A DNA stretch of 46,431 nucleotides from contig UROG01000018.1 in assembly GCA_900549485.1 (NCBI GenBank), positions 1 through 46,431 on the forward strand, given 5' to 3'. Made by a program: the position numbers and the translations under genes. This DNA comes from an uncultured Eubacteriales bacterium. GTDB taxonomy: Bacteria; Bacillota; Clostridia; Oscillospirales; Oscillospiraceae. The notes beneath the pieces were generated by a model. That model made no database searches and was not told where the DNA came from. It worked only from the letters and a program-made list of their open reading frames with translations. Below, piece after piece: positions 35,395 through 42,981 of this stretch (positions within the stretch are counted from its first letter, which is position 1; each line of letters starts with the position of its first letter).

Positions 35395-36669
35395 TCAGAA
35401 AAGGGACGGGAACCAAAGGGAAAACGCCGGAACATAGGTAACTAAAGCCAAAACCAGAACAAGCGGAATAAGTAAAATCAAAACGGGTTTTGTCAGTTGT
35501 TCAATGGTCTGCCCCGAAAGTTTTGTCACTACAAACAAGCTCATTCCCACAGGCGGCGTAACAACGCCTATCATCAAATTCAGGCACATAATCACGCCGA
35601 ACTGAATATAGTCAACGCCGATAGCCTTTGCGATCGGCAGGAACAACGGGGTAAGAAGCGTGATAAGCATCCCGGCCTCCATAAAGCAGCCAAGGATAAG
35701 CATTATAACATTCAGTATAAACAGAATAAGGAACTTACTTGACGCAACAGACGTAACAAAAGCCGCCAGAGCGCTTGCGACCTTGTTCATAATAAGAATA
35801 AATGAAAACGGGGAACTTGCAGCCATTATGAACACAACAATTGAAGTAGAGAGAACCGTATCAATAATGACTTTCGGCAAATCTTTAAGCTTGATTGACT
35901 TATACACAAAAAAGCTGAGAACGAACGAGTAGGCCGCCGCAACAGCAGACGCTTCAGTAGGTGTAAAAACGCCGCCCATAATGCCGCCCATGATGATCAG
36001 AACGGTCATCAAAGGCAATATCGCCTGCACAAACGCATGCCCAAGTACTTTAAGGCCTGCACGTTTCTCACTCTTGGGGAACTCCCATACATAGCTGAGA
36101 ATATATATAGTGATCATCATACCAAGCCCCATAAAGATGCCCGGAACAAGGCCCGCAAGGAAAAGTGAGCTCGGAGATACCTCCGCAATTGCGGCATACA
36201 TAACAAAAGGAATGGATGGCGGGATTATCGGTCCAATACATGACGAAACCGCAGTAACAGCCCCCGAAAAAGCCGGCGGGTACCCTTCGTCATTCATGGC
36301 CTTTATCTCGACCTGACCCAGCCCGCCTGCATCCGCAACAGCCGAGCCTGACATACCCGCAAAAACCATGCTTGCAAGCACATTGACATGCCCGAGTCCG
36401 CCCCGAATATGTCCGACACAGGCCTTACAAAAATTAAAAATTCTGTCCGTTATTCCACCTGCATTCATAAGGCTTCCTGTAAGCATAAAAAGCGGTATTG
36501 CGAGAAGAGTATAGGAATCAACGCCTGAAACCATTCTCTGCATTACTGTAACAAGCGAAAAATTTGACGTGCACACTACTGATATAACAACGCCAAGTCC
36601 AAGCGCCACGGCTACATGGACGCCGAAAACCGCAAGCAAGGCAAAAACCACCAGCATTATTGCAACCAT
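35395..36669 (-). CDS. TRAP transporter large permease (DctM family)
   Basis: Membrane subunit of 424 aa with about 12 hydrophobic segments that drives sodium-coupled solute uptake. Family-typical stretches include MLTGSLMNAGGITDRIF, AGMSGSAVADAGGLGQVE, CIGPIIPPSIPFVMYA and NLMIGVVTPPVGMSLF. It starts within a few bases of the dctQ stop and precedes dctP by 73 bp. Codon use is A/T-richer than in flanking chromosomal genes. Confidence 0.95.
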   Translation of the reverse strand: MVAIMLVVFALLAVFGVHVAVALGLGVVISVVCTSNFSLVTVMQRMVSGVDSYTLLAIPLFMLTGSLMNAGGITDRIFNFCKACVGHIRGGLGHVNVLASMVFAGMSGSAVADAGGLGQVEIKAMNDEGYPPAFSGAVTAVSSCIGPIIPPSIPFVMYAAIAEVSPSSLFLAGLVPGIFMGLGMMITIYILSYVWEFPKSEKRAGLKVLGHAFVQAILPLMTVLIIMGGIMGGVFTPTEASAVAAAYSFVLSFFVYKSIKLKDLPKVIIDTVLSTSIVVFIMAASSPFSFILIMNKVASALAAFVTSVASSKFLILFILNVIMLILGCFMEAGMLITLLTPLFLPIAKAIGVDYIQFGVIMCLNLMIGVVTPPVGMSLFVVTKLSGQTIEQLTKPVLILLIPLVLVLALVTYVPAFSLWFPSLF

Positions 36670-36672
36670 ATT

Positions 36673-37188
36673 TTACTCCGCCTCCTTATTCAAAATCTTG
36701 CAGGCATCACCGCACAGGAAATTAAGCGCATGAATAATAAAAAAAGCTGATGCGATCGGAAAAGAAATATACATGACCGTATATGATAATCCTGATGCGG
36801 GAAAAACAGTCATCGAAACCTTCTTTACAAGCTTTATCGACTCAAAAAACAGAACCGCAAAGAACAAAAGGCTCACCGTATCAATGCATAAATTCATTAT
36901 TCCGCGCACTTTTTCAGATACTTTCTTTAGTATAAAAGTAAACTGGATATGCTGATTTCTCTTATATGCAAGGGAGCTTCCAAGGAAGCAGAACCATACA
37001 AATAAAATACGTGAAAACTCCATAGAGGTAGTAAAAGAAACCTTAAATATAAATCTGGTTACAACGCCCGCAAAAACTATCAGGCAAAAGCCTAAAGTAA
37101 GCGGGACAACCAGCACCTCTGTCGCCTTGGCAGCAAGTTCACTTGAAATCATCAGGTAACGTTGGCTTTTTTCCAGCATTTTTTTCAA
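36673..37188 (-). CDS. TRAP transporter small permease (DctQ family)
   Basis: Small membrane subunit of 171 aa with four hydrophobic helices and the DctQ marks (FTTSMEFSRILFVWFCFLG, GSSLAYKRNQHIQ). It pairs with DctM. The likely start is TTG at 37188, because GGAGG lies 9 nt upstream. The ATG three codons later (37179) would be 18 nt from it. A palindromic operator-like site (37205-37228) lies 17 bp upstream, overlapping the promoter-to-ribosome-binding-site region, so LacI-type repression is probable. Confidence 0.9.
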   Translation of the reverse strand: MKKMLEKSQRYLMISSELAAKATEVLVVPLTLGFCLIVFAGVVTRFIFKVSFTTSMEFSRILFVWFCFLGSSLAYKRNQHIQFTFILKKVSEKVRGIMNLCIDTVSLLFFAVLFFESIKLVKKVSMTVFPASGLSYTVMYISFPIASAFFIIHALNFLCGDACKILNKEAE

Positions 37189-37204
37189 TTCAATTCTCCC
37201 TCCT

Positions 37205-37228
37205 CATCATGTAACCGTTTACATGATG
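37205..37228. promoter_or_regulatory. Predicted LacI-family operator upstream of the TRAP operon
   Basis: Perfect palindromic arms CATCATGTAA (37205-37214) and TTACATGATG (37219-37228) around CCGT. The arms share TCATGTAA-N4-TTACATGA with the site before lacI, and the central CG is typical of LacI-family operators. It lies between lacI and dctQ, just before the dctQ ribosome binding site. Confidence 0.8.
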
Positions 37229-37250
37229 CTCAAAAAAATATTTTATTTTT

Positions 37251-37279
37251 GGCTCTACACCTTTTGCTGATATAGAGCC
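37251..37279 (-). terminator. Hairpin after lacI, resembling a MITE end
   Basis: GGCTCTA (37251-37257), 15 nt, TAGAGCC (37273-37279), directly after the lacI stop. On the minus strand it is followed by an A/T tract ending in seven T, so it can terminate lacI. The same GGCTCTA-N15-TAGAGCC layout forms the left end of the MITE at 42839. Confidence 0.7.
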
Positions 37280-37284
37280 ATATT

Positions 37285-38292
37285 TTAATTTACTTTATTT
37301 TTCGTGGAGTTTCCTATTTTGATGCATCCGTCAAGTATAATTCTTTTCGGTGCGCCCTTTCTGTTTATTCTGTCGAACAGCATCTCCGCCGCAATTGTAC
37401 CGAGTTTAAAAATAGGAATATCATAGTATGTTACAAATGGGTCTATAATGGAATTAAATTCCATAAACGACTCAAATGAAACAAGACCCATATCGTCCGG
37501 TATAACAATATTGTTTTCTCTGCAAAACTTTATCACTCCCGCCGCGATCATGCTTGTTGTAGCATAAACCGCTTCCGGAATTTTACCCTTCGTTTCAACA
37601 TATGCCTTCATTGCATTATAACCGGACTCCATGCTGGCATCCGCAAAATAGCAGCTTGATAAGCCGCATTTCAGTCCGGCAGCCGCCGTAACCTCACGAA
37701 ACCCCAACAGCCGATTATTATAGTTTGTGTCATAGATATCTCTCCCAATGGCATAAATATCCGTATAACCGCAGTCCACAAGATGTTTTGTCAGCTGTAA
37801 ACCTCCGTCATAGTCATCAAACTTAATATAATCGGCATTAACGCCGCTCAATCTTCTTGTGATAAATACAATTGGAACACCGGCGTCAAGAGCTTCTTTA
37901 ACATGTTCCTCCGAAGCACCGCACGGAGAAATGATTATCCCGTCAACCTGCTTCTCAACCAAGCTTTCAACAGACTTTTTTTCTTTATCTATATCGAAAT
38001 TTGTGCAGCAAAGTATGAAATTATAATTATACTGGCTGCTGACCGTCTCCACACCCTTGACGTATGTTGCGGTAATAGGGTTGGAAATATCATTAACTAT
38101 CATCGCAATGTTAAGAGATTTTTTTGTATTGAGCGTTTGGGCTATACGGTTCGGTCGGTAATTAAGCTCTTTAATGGCAGCATAAATTTTTTCAGAAGTG
38201 TCTTTGTTCACATACGCGCTATCATTTATCAGGCGCGAAACGGTTGCCACCGATACTCCGGCCAATTTTGCCACATCATTAATTGTTGCCAT
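37285..38292 (-). CDS. LacI-family transcriptional regulator
   Basis: Ligand-responsive DNA-binding protein of 335 aa. The N-terminal helix-turn-helix and hinge follow the family pattern (MATINDVAKLAGVSVATVSR, then YRPNRIAQTLNTKKS), and the C-terminal ~270 residues are a periplasmic-binding-protein-like effector domain (NIAMIVNDISNP, VDGIIISPCG, GLVSFESF). The ATG at 38292 has AGAGAGG upstream; an adjacent ATG at 38295 is equivalent. A perfect palindrome (38309-38330) lies just upstream and another upstream of dctQ, so it probably represses itself and the TRAP genes. Confidence 0.93.
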   Translation of the reverse strand: MATINDVAKLAGVSVATVSRLINDSAYVNKDTSEKIYAAIKELNYRPNRIAQTLNTKKSLNIAMIVNDISNPITATYVKGVETVSSQYNYNFILCCTNFDIDKEKKSVESLVEKQVDGIIISPCGASEEHVKEALDAGVPIVFITRRLSGVNADYIKFDDYDGGLQLTKHLVDCGYTDIYAIGRDIYDTNYNNRLLGFREVTAAAGLKCGLSSCYFADASMESGYNAMKAYVETKGKIPEAVYATTSMIAAGVIKFCRENNIVIPDDMGLVSFESFMEFNSIIDPFVTYYDIPIFKLGTIAAEMLFDRINRKGAPKRIILDGCIKIGNSTKNKVN

Positions 38293-38308
38293 CATATGCC
38301 TCTCTGCG

Positions 38309-38330
38309 TTCATGTAAACGATTACATGAA
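38309..38330. promoter_or_regulatory. Predicted LacI-family operator upstream of lacI
   Basis: Perfect palindromic arms TTCATGTAA (38309-38317) and TTACATGAA (38322-38330) around ACGA, 17 bp before the lacI start. It is nearly identical to the site at 37205-37228. Together they support autoregulation. Confidence 0.82.
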
Positions 38331-38434
38331 CATATTAACACAGCTTGCAATCCCTGTCAACTTTTTTATGGTTCTGATAGCAGCTGCACTTTTGTCAACT
38401 GATATTGCATTAGGCTGAGAGCTTATAATTTTTA

Positions 38435-38458
38435 AAGCCGACTGCAAGCAGTCGGCTT
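38435..38458 (-). terminator. Hairpin downstream of the small secreted protein gene
   Basis: Perfect 11-bp stem AAGCCGACTGC (38435-38445) with 38448-38458 and a 2-nt apparent loop. On the minus strand it is followed by TTTAAAAATTAT, a weak T-tract. Probable terminator for the gene at 38501-39076. Confidence 0.7.
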
Positions 38459-38500
38459 ATTCTATGATTCCCATGTTCAGTGCGAAAGCTTACGCACTTC

Positions 38501-39076
38501 TTATTCGGCGCTGCGTACACCGGCGGCTTCAAAGAACGCCTCCACTGCGGGTATGGGTTCGCTTCCCCACGGGTAGCCGCTGTCGGCACAGCCGGCGGAT
38601 TCGAGGAATTCCTCCTGTCCGGGCGTGAGGAGCTGACGGTACGTACTGTCAAGAAGCTCTATCTGGGTGATATATTCCTCTGTTTTATACCCGTCCATGG
38701 TCGAGATATACTCACTGACCACCTTTGAAATCTCTTCTCCGCTCATTTTGGTGGCAATGCCCCAATTTATGAGCCGCACGGCCTGTCCGGCTGCTTTCAG
38801 ACTGCACCCGGCGGAGCCTGCCTGTATTTTATCGCCGAAGTCGACCATAAGCCCCCTGAGCGTTTCCGCGTCGGCGGAAGAAGCTTCAGCCGATGCCGAC
38901 GCAGCGTCGGAAGCAGGCGGGGATGCCGGTGTTTCAGTCGGCACGGCTTCGGTCGCCGCCGGTTTGTCGGAAGCTTGTGCGCCGTCGGCGGCAACAACGG
39001 AATATATGCGGAACGACAGCGCGATAATGCATATCAGCATCAGAACTATCACTATCACCAGAATTGTTTTTTTCAT
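38501..39076 (-). CDS. Secreted or membrane-anchored protein of unknown function
   Basis: Unrecognised 191-aa protein. A hydrophobic N-terminus (MKKTILVIVIVLMLI..., residues 1-30) acts as signal peptide or anchor. A Pro/Thr/Ser/Ala-rich linker (about 33-72) follows, then a compact helical domain (about 73-185) with two cysteines. The linker suggests the domain stands off from the membrane into the wall. The ATG at 39076 is preferred over an upstream ATG because AAGGAAGG lies just before it. No operon partner is evident, since hairpins flank it on both sides. Confidence 0.75.
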   Translation of the reverse strand: MKKTILVIVIVLMLICIIALSFRIYSVVAADGAQASDKPAATEAVPTETPASPPASDAASASAEASSADAETLRGLMVDFGDKIQAGSAGCSLKAAGQAVRLINWGIATKMSGEEISKVVSEYISTMDGYKTEEYITQIELLDSTYRQLLTPGQEEFLESAGCADSGYPWGSEPIPAVEAFFEAAGVRSAE

Positions 39077-39092
39077 AGTCCTTCCTTTCGTT

Positions 39093-39121
39093 TGCTGCAA
39101 GGCTTCCTCTGCCTTGCAGCA
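39093..39121. terminator. Hairpin between PAP2 gene and the secreted protein gene
   Basis: Perfect 11-bp inverted repeat (39093-39103 with 39111-39121), 17 bp upstream of the ATG at 39076. There is no T-run on the minus strand, so it may be an mRNA-leader structure rather than a terminator. Confidence 0.45.
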
Positions 39122-39141
39122 GGGCGGAATCCATATTGCCG

Positions 39142-39162
39142 AAAAGCCTTGCGGAGTTTTTT
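39142..39162. repeat. Second copy of the 21-nt intergenic repeat piece
   Basis: The 21-nt AAAAGCCTTGCGGAGTTTTT-T matches 29721-29741 with only three transitions. Both copies lie in gene-free, hairpin-rich spacers, which suggests a dispersed intergenic repeat. Confidence 0.5.
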
Positions 39163-39225
39163 CATGCGGGCGGAAAGCCCGGATCGCGTCACGGTATTAT
39201 GACGGCCGGAGCCGCAAAAAGTTCA

Positions 39226-39262
39226 ATCTGCCGGGCGTTCCGTGGAGGAGCTTCCGGCAGAT
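39226..39262 (-). terminator. Terminator of the PAP2 phosphatase gene
   Basis: 9-bp stem ATCTGCCGG (39226-39234) with 39254-39262. On the minus strand TGAACTTTTTG follows. It begins 11 bp beyond the PAP2 stop. Confidence 0.75.
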
Positions 39263-39272
39263 CACGATATTA

Positions 39273-40490
39273 TTATTTGGAATGACGCCCTTTATATTCA
39301 CCGCTCTTCGTCCTTGCGCTCTTTTCGGGCCGCGGTTTTTCGGAGACTTCTACGTCCATATCCGAATTGAGGAAAGCGGTAAGATCGTCCCAATCATCGA
39401 GATTGTAATCCGACGAGGTTTTTTTTGCGGATTTTGTCGGCGCGGCGGAAATGTTTTCCTCTTTCACCGCCGCCGCTCTTGCTTCGGCGCCGTCCTTGGC
39501 GGGCGCCGGCTTTTTGCTGCCGGTAAAGACCTTTACATCGTCCTCCGCCGCGTCAATGGCGGCGGGCTTTTTCTCAGTGCTGCTCTGCGGGCGCTTGCTC
39601 CGCTGATAATCATCCCAGCGGCTGTTCCAATCGGCAGGCTCTTTCCTGACCGGCTTCTTTTTCTGCGTTTCGCGTGCGGGGAACTTGTCTCCGACAAGCT
39701 TTTTACCGGCGGCTTTCAGGTCGATATCGGGCTTGGATATGCCGGAGGCCTTGTCCTTGATGCTGTCAAAGGAGTCGGAGGCTTTATCCTTAAGCTCACC
39801 GAGGGACGGTATGCTTATGGGAAGCTCCGCCGTCAGCACCCAATTGCAGAGCGGGAAGTCGTCGTTATCGTCAAAATAGTTGAAGATCAGTGTTGATATA
39901 CCCCATGCGATCAGCGCGGAAACGGCGCCGATTATCAGCGCAAACAGCACGTCGGAGGGGTAATGCGCCATGAGATAGTTGCGTGATACCATCATAAGAC
40001 CTATCCACAGGATCGCCGGAGCTATCATCTTTTTGCCCTTGGTAAACACCAGCGCAAGCATACCCGCGGCGGCGGCTGTCACATGTCCCGAGGGGAAGGA
40101 GTATCCGTCCTCCGCAGGAGAACCGACGGCGTCCCAGAAGCTCTTGTAATCCATGTAGTGCTCGTTCGCCTCGTCGAGGAAAGGACGCACCCTCTCCACC
40201 ATGTCCTTGAGGATTATATTGGAAATGAGCGCGCCGCAGCAGACCGCACCGAACACGCATACGCCCATCTTGCGGGTTCTGGGGAAAAGCATGAGTATCA
40301 CCGCAAGCAGGAAGAACATGATCCCCTTTTCGCCGAGAAAGGTCACGGCCTTCATTATCGGCGTGAGTATTCCGCCGGCGTTCACCGCCAACGTGTTCAT
40401 AAAATCCAATATTGCATAATCATACCCTGAGAAAAAGGAGTTCAGCCAGAGCGCGACGGGAGTGGCTGAAGCAGCCGCGGCAAGTTCCAT
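39273..40490 (-). CDS. PAP2-family phosphatase with long charged C-terminal tail
   Basis: Integral-membrane phosphatase of 405 aa. The PAP2 signature is complete in its first ~220 residues: K-x6-RP (KDMVERVRP), PSGH (FPSGHVT) and SR-x5-H-x3-D (SRNYLMAHYPSD). Such enzymes remove phosphate from undecaprenyl pyrophosphate, phosphatidate or phosphatidylglycerol phosphate. The substrate is not determinable here. Residues ~222-405 form a hydrophilic, probably disordered tail rich in Lys, Ala, Asp and Ser, unusual for PAP2. The ATG at 40490 is preferred over a TTG at 40499 because GAGG lies 10 nt upstream. Promoter and terminator indicate a single-gene unit. Confidence 0.88.
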   Translation of the reverse strand: MELAAAASATPVALWLNSFFSGYDYAILDFMNTLAVNAGGILTPIMKAVTFLGEKGIMFFLLAVILMLFPRTRKMGVCVFGAVCCGALISNIILKDMVERVRPFLDEANEHYMDYKSFWDAVGSPAEDGYSFPSGHVTAAAAGMLALVFTKGKKMIAPAILWIGLMMVSRNYLMAHYPSDVLFALIIGAVSALIAWGISTLIFNYFDDNDDFPLCNWVLTAELPISIPSLGELKDKASDSFDSIKDKASGISKPDIDLKAAGKKLVGDKFPARETQKKKPVRKEPADWNSRWDDYQRSKRPQSSTEKKPAAIDAAEDDVKVFTGSKKPAPAKDGAEARAAAVKEENISAAPTKSAKKTSSDYNLDDWDDLTAFLNSDMDVEVSEKPRPEKSARTKSGEYKGRHSK

Positions 40491-40527
40491 AATCTGCAAA
40501 CCTCATTTACATAATATAGTTGATTGC

Positions 40528-40557
40528 ATTATACAATAAGTTCATAGCCGCAATCAA
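40528..40557 (-). promoter_or_regulatory. Promoter of the PAP2 gene
   Basis: On the minus strand TTGATT (40557-40552), an 18-bp spacer and TATAAT (40533-40528), 38 bp before the start at 40490. Confidence 0.65.
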
Positions 40558-40601
40558 GAGGAAATTTGAAAAACCGCGTCAAAATTTCAAAGTTATTTTT
40601 G

Positions 40602-40630
40602 TTGACTACGGAACAAATAAAATGTAAAAT
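40602..40630 (+). promoter_or_regulatory. Promoter of the holB-ricT operon
   Basis: TTGACT (40602-40607), a 17-bp spacer and TAAAAT (40625-40630), 35 bp before the holB start. It is divergent from the PAP2 promoter. Confidence 0.72.
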
Positions 40631-40664
40631 ATATTGATATTATAGTTTCAGAGAGGTGAGAGGT

Positions 40665-41441
40665 GTGGAGAGCGAAAAAAACATATCCATATCCCAATCC
40701 TGCATAATTTCCGCACGGACAATGGCTGCGGCGAAAAAGCGCGCCGTTGAGCTGGCGGCGGAAGCCGTCTGTTCGGGCAGCGGAAAGCGCCCGTGCGGGC
40801 TTTGCCGCAATTGCAGAAAGGTCATGCAGGGTATTCACCCCGACGTCATTACAATAGGGCTTCCTCTGGATGACAAGGGAAAGCCGAAAAAGGAAATTCA
40901 GGTCGATCAGATACGCGCTGTGGTTTCCGATGCGTATATTCTGCCGAACGAGGCCGAAAGAAAAGTATATATCATCGAAAATGCCGACTGCATGAATATT
41001 CCCGCGCAGAACGCCGCGCTCAAGCTGCTTGAGGAGCCGCCTGCGGGCGTGGTCATTCTGCTTTGCGCGGTGAATACGGGTCAGCTCCTGCCAACGGTAA
41101 AATCACGGTGCAGCGAGATAAGCTGTGCGGGAGACGTGCCGGAGGACAGCGCTGAGTTCAGAAAGCTTGCGGAGGAATATCTCCGCGCAGCGGCTTACGG
41201 GCCGAGATCGAAGCAATGCGCTTTCTGTTTTGCCAACGAGGGTATGGACACGCTTTCGGCGGCGGCCTTTACCGCATGCCTGACGGACACGCTTGTCGAT
41301 ATGCTTGCCAACCGTGCGGACAGAATGGGCATGAGTGAGCGGCGGCTTATGGAGCTTTGCGCGCTGACGGAGAAATGCGCAGGCTATCTCAGGGTCAACA
41401 CCGGCGTTAAGCACATTTTCGGTCTGTTGGCGATCATCTGA
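40665..41441 (+). CDS. holB: DNA polymerase III delta'-type clamp-loader subunit
   Basis: Clamp-loader component of the replicase, 258 aa and therefore rather short. The AAA+ fold is visible from the zinc-like CGLCRNCRKVMQGIHPDVI, the IQVDQIRAV segment, KVYIIENADCMNIPAQNAALK and LLEEPPAGVVILL followed by the sensor-1-like TVKSRC. The N-terminal Walker A is not recognisable: the family loop G-x4-GK is replaced by ISARTMAAAKK. In delta' the P-loop is dispensable. Start: the GTG at 40665 has GAGAGGTG upstream. Adjacent ricT supports the assignment, as holB-yaaT is a conserved Firmicutes pair. Confidence 0.82.
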   Translation: MESEKNISISQSCIISARTMAAAKKRAVELAAEAVCSGSGKRPCGLCRNCRKVMQGIHPDVITIGLPLDDKGKPKKEIQVDQIRAVVSDAYILPNEAERKVYIIENADCMNIPAQNAALKLLEEPPAGVVILLCAVNTGQLLPTVKSRCSEISCAGDVPEDSAEFRKLAEEYLRAAAYGPRSKQCAFCFANEGMDTLSAAAFTACLTDTLVDMLANRADRMGMSERRLMELCALTEKCAGYLRVNTGVKHIFGLLAII

Positions 41442-41469
41442 TACCGCAGAGAACAGGAAGGAACAGAAA

Positions 41470-42828
41470 TTGACAGAAGTAGTAAGTATAAAATTCAGAA
41501 ATCGCGGAAAATGTTATTTTTTCGACCCCGGACAGCTTAATATAAAAAGCGGCGACAAGGTCATTGTGGAAACGTCAAAGGGGCTTGAGATCGCGGACTG
41601 CTGCCGCGGGAACCACGCGGTGCCCGACACCTCCGTCGTGCAGCCTCTGCGTCCGGTCGTGCGCATTGCGGACCCCGCCGACCTTGCAGTCGCGGAGGCC
41701 AACAAAAAGCGTGAGCGCGAGGCATTCAGCGTATGCCAGAAAAAAATTGCCGAGCACGGGCTTGATATGAAGCTCGTAGAAGTCGAGTGCAGCTTTGAAG
41801 GGAACAAGATAATGTTCTTTTTCACCTCCGATGAGCGCGTGGACTTCCGTGAGCTTGTAAAGGATCTTGCAGGGATATTCAGGAGCCGTATCGAGCTTAG
41901 GCAGATAGGTGTGCGCGATGAGGCGAAAATGATAGGCGGGATCGCAATATGCGGCAGACCCTATTGCTGCAGCCAGTTTTTGGACGGGTTCCAGCCCGTT
42001 TCCACAAAAATGGCAAAAATCCAGTCGCTTTCGCTCAACCCGGCAAAAATATCCGGCAGCTGCGGCAGGCTTATGTGCTGTCTGAGGTATGAGCAGGACG
42101 CCTATGAGGATCTGCTGAAAACCGTTCCCAAGCAGGGCGCTTTCGTCCAGACAAAGGACGGATACGGCACAGCCGTGCAGGTAAACCTTCTCCGCCAGAC
42201 CGTGAAGGTCAAGCTCGATTCCGACACTGACGACACACTGCGTCTCTACAAGTCCAATGAGCTGGCGGCCGTTCCGGGCGGAAGACCCAAGGACGGGGAA
42301 GCTCCTCCCGACATATTCAGATACGTCCCCGAAGAGGAAGAACCGGAAGAGTCCGCCGAAGACGAATGGAACGAAGCATTGGCGGCTCTGACATCTCCCT
42401 CCGCTTCCGAAACCGTTGAAGTCCCGGTGAATAAGCTCCGCAATGGGCGGCGTTCGCGCAGGCGCGGAAAAAGCGGCAAGGGCGAAAGGAAAGACGGCGC
42501 TGCCGATAAGTCCGAACCTCTGAATCCGCCTCCGCAGCCGCCTGCGTCCGAAGCGCCGACGAGCGCTGAAAAGCAGACGAATAAGGATCGTCCGTACCGT
42601 CCGAGAAAGAACCGCCGCAGGAAGCCGTCTGAGACCCGCAAGGCTCCCGAAAAGAAAGAAAAAGCCGGCGTACCCGCCGACCGCAAGCCCGCCGTGAAGC
42701 CGGTCAAGGTTGAAGCCAAGGGTGAAGCAGGTGAAAAGAGCGGAGAAAAGTCCGGAAAGAGCAGGAAAAATTACCGCAGATATCATCACGGTAAGCCCCA
42801 CGTTTCCGGAAACGCCAATAAAGAATAA
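41470..42828 (+). CDS. ricT: PSP1-domain protein RicT (YaaT) with long basic tail
   Basis: Member of the Y-complex (RicA/RicF/RicT in Bacillus), which carries Fe-S clusters and supports RNase Y-dependent mRNA processing and sporulation. The first ~270 residues match the PSP1 family, with the cysteine-rich GGIAICGRPYCCSQFL and CGRLMCCLRYEQDAYE cluster-ligand regions. From about 280 to 452 a highly charged, Pro/Lys/Arg/Glu-rich, probably disordered tail follows, which the ~275-aa Bacillus protein lacks. The start is a TTG at 41470 with AAGGA upstream. It lies 28 bp after holB. Confidence 0.9.
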   Translation: MTEVVSIKFRNRGKCYFFDPGQLNIKSGDKVIVETSKGLEIADCCRGNHAVPDTSVVQPLRPVVRIADPADLAVAEANKKREREAFSVCQKKIAEHGLDMKLVEVECSFEGNKIMFFFTSDERVDFRELVKDLAGIFRSRIELRQIGVRDEAKMIGGIAICGRPYCCSQFLDGFQPVSTKMAKIQSLSLNPAKISGSCGRLMCCLRYEQDAYEDLLKTVPKQGAFVQTKDGYGTAVQVNLLRQTVKVKLDSDTDDTLRLYKSNELAAVPGGRPKDGEAPPDIFRYVPEEEEPEESAEDEWNEALAALTSPSASETVEVPVNKLRNGRRSRRRGKSGKGERKDGAADKSEPLNPPPQPPASEAPTSAEKQTNKDRPYRPRKNRRRKPSETRKAPEKKEKAGVPADRKPAVKPVKVEAKGEAGEKSGEKSGKSRKNYRRYHHGKPHVSGNANKE

Positions 42829-42838
42829 GCCAAAAAGA

Positions 42839-42926
42839 GGCTCTACCCCAACTATTGACATAGAGCCAAAATGTTGGGTGTTGCTCATCCGTTCCGGATA
42901 AGCACCCCAACATTTATTTTAGAACC
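42839..42926. mobile_element. 88-bp MITE-like element with target-site duplication
   Basis: Terminal inverted repeats GGCTCTA (42839-42845) and TAGAACC (42920-42926), flanked by direct repeats AAAAAGA (42832-42838 and 42927-42933; an 8-bp reading AAAAAGAG is also possible). Inside are two hairpins, GGCTCTA-N15-TAGAGCC (42839-42867) and a long AAATGTTGGG arm pairing with 42898-42914. No transposase is present. The termini resemble those of ISL3-type elements, which is a family guess. It sits in the foot of the symporter terminator. Confidence 0.85.
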
Positions 42927-42928
42927 AA

Positions 42929-42960
42929 AAAGAGCTGCGGCGATTCTGCCGCAGCTCTTT
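42929..42960 (-). terminator. Terminator of the NSS symporter gene
   Basis: Perfect 13-bp stem AAAGAGCTGCGGC (42929-42941) with 42948-42960. On the minus strand the T-run continues into the target-site duplication of the MITE, and then the element itself. Confidence 0.9.
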
Positions 42961-42981
42961 TGAATATTTTTAATATTGAAA

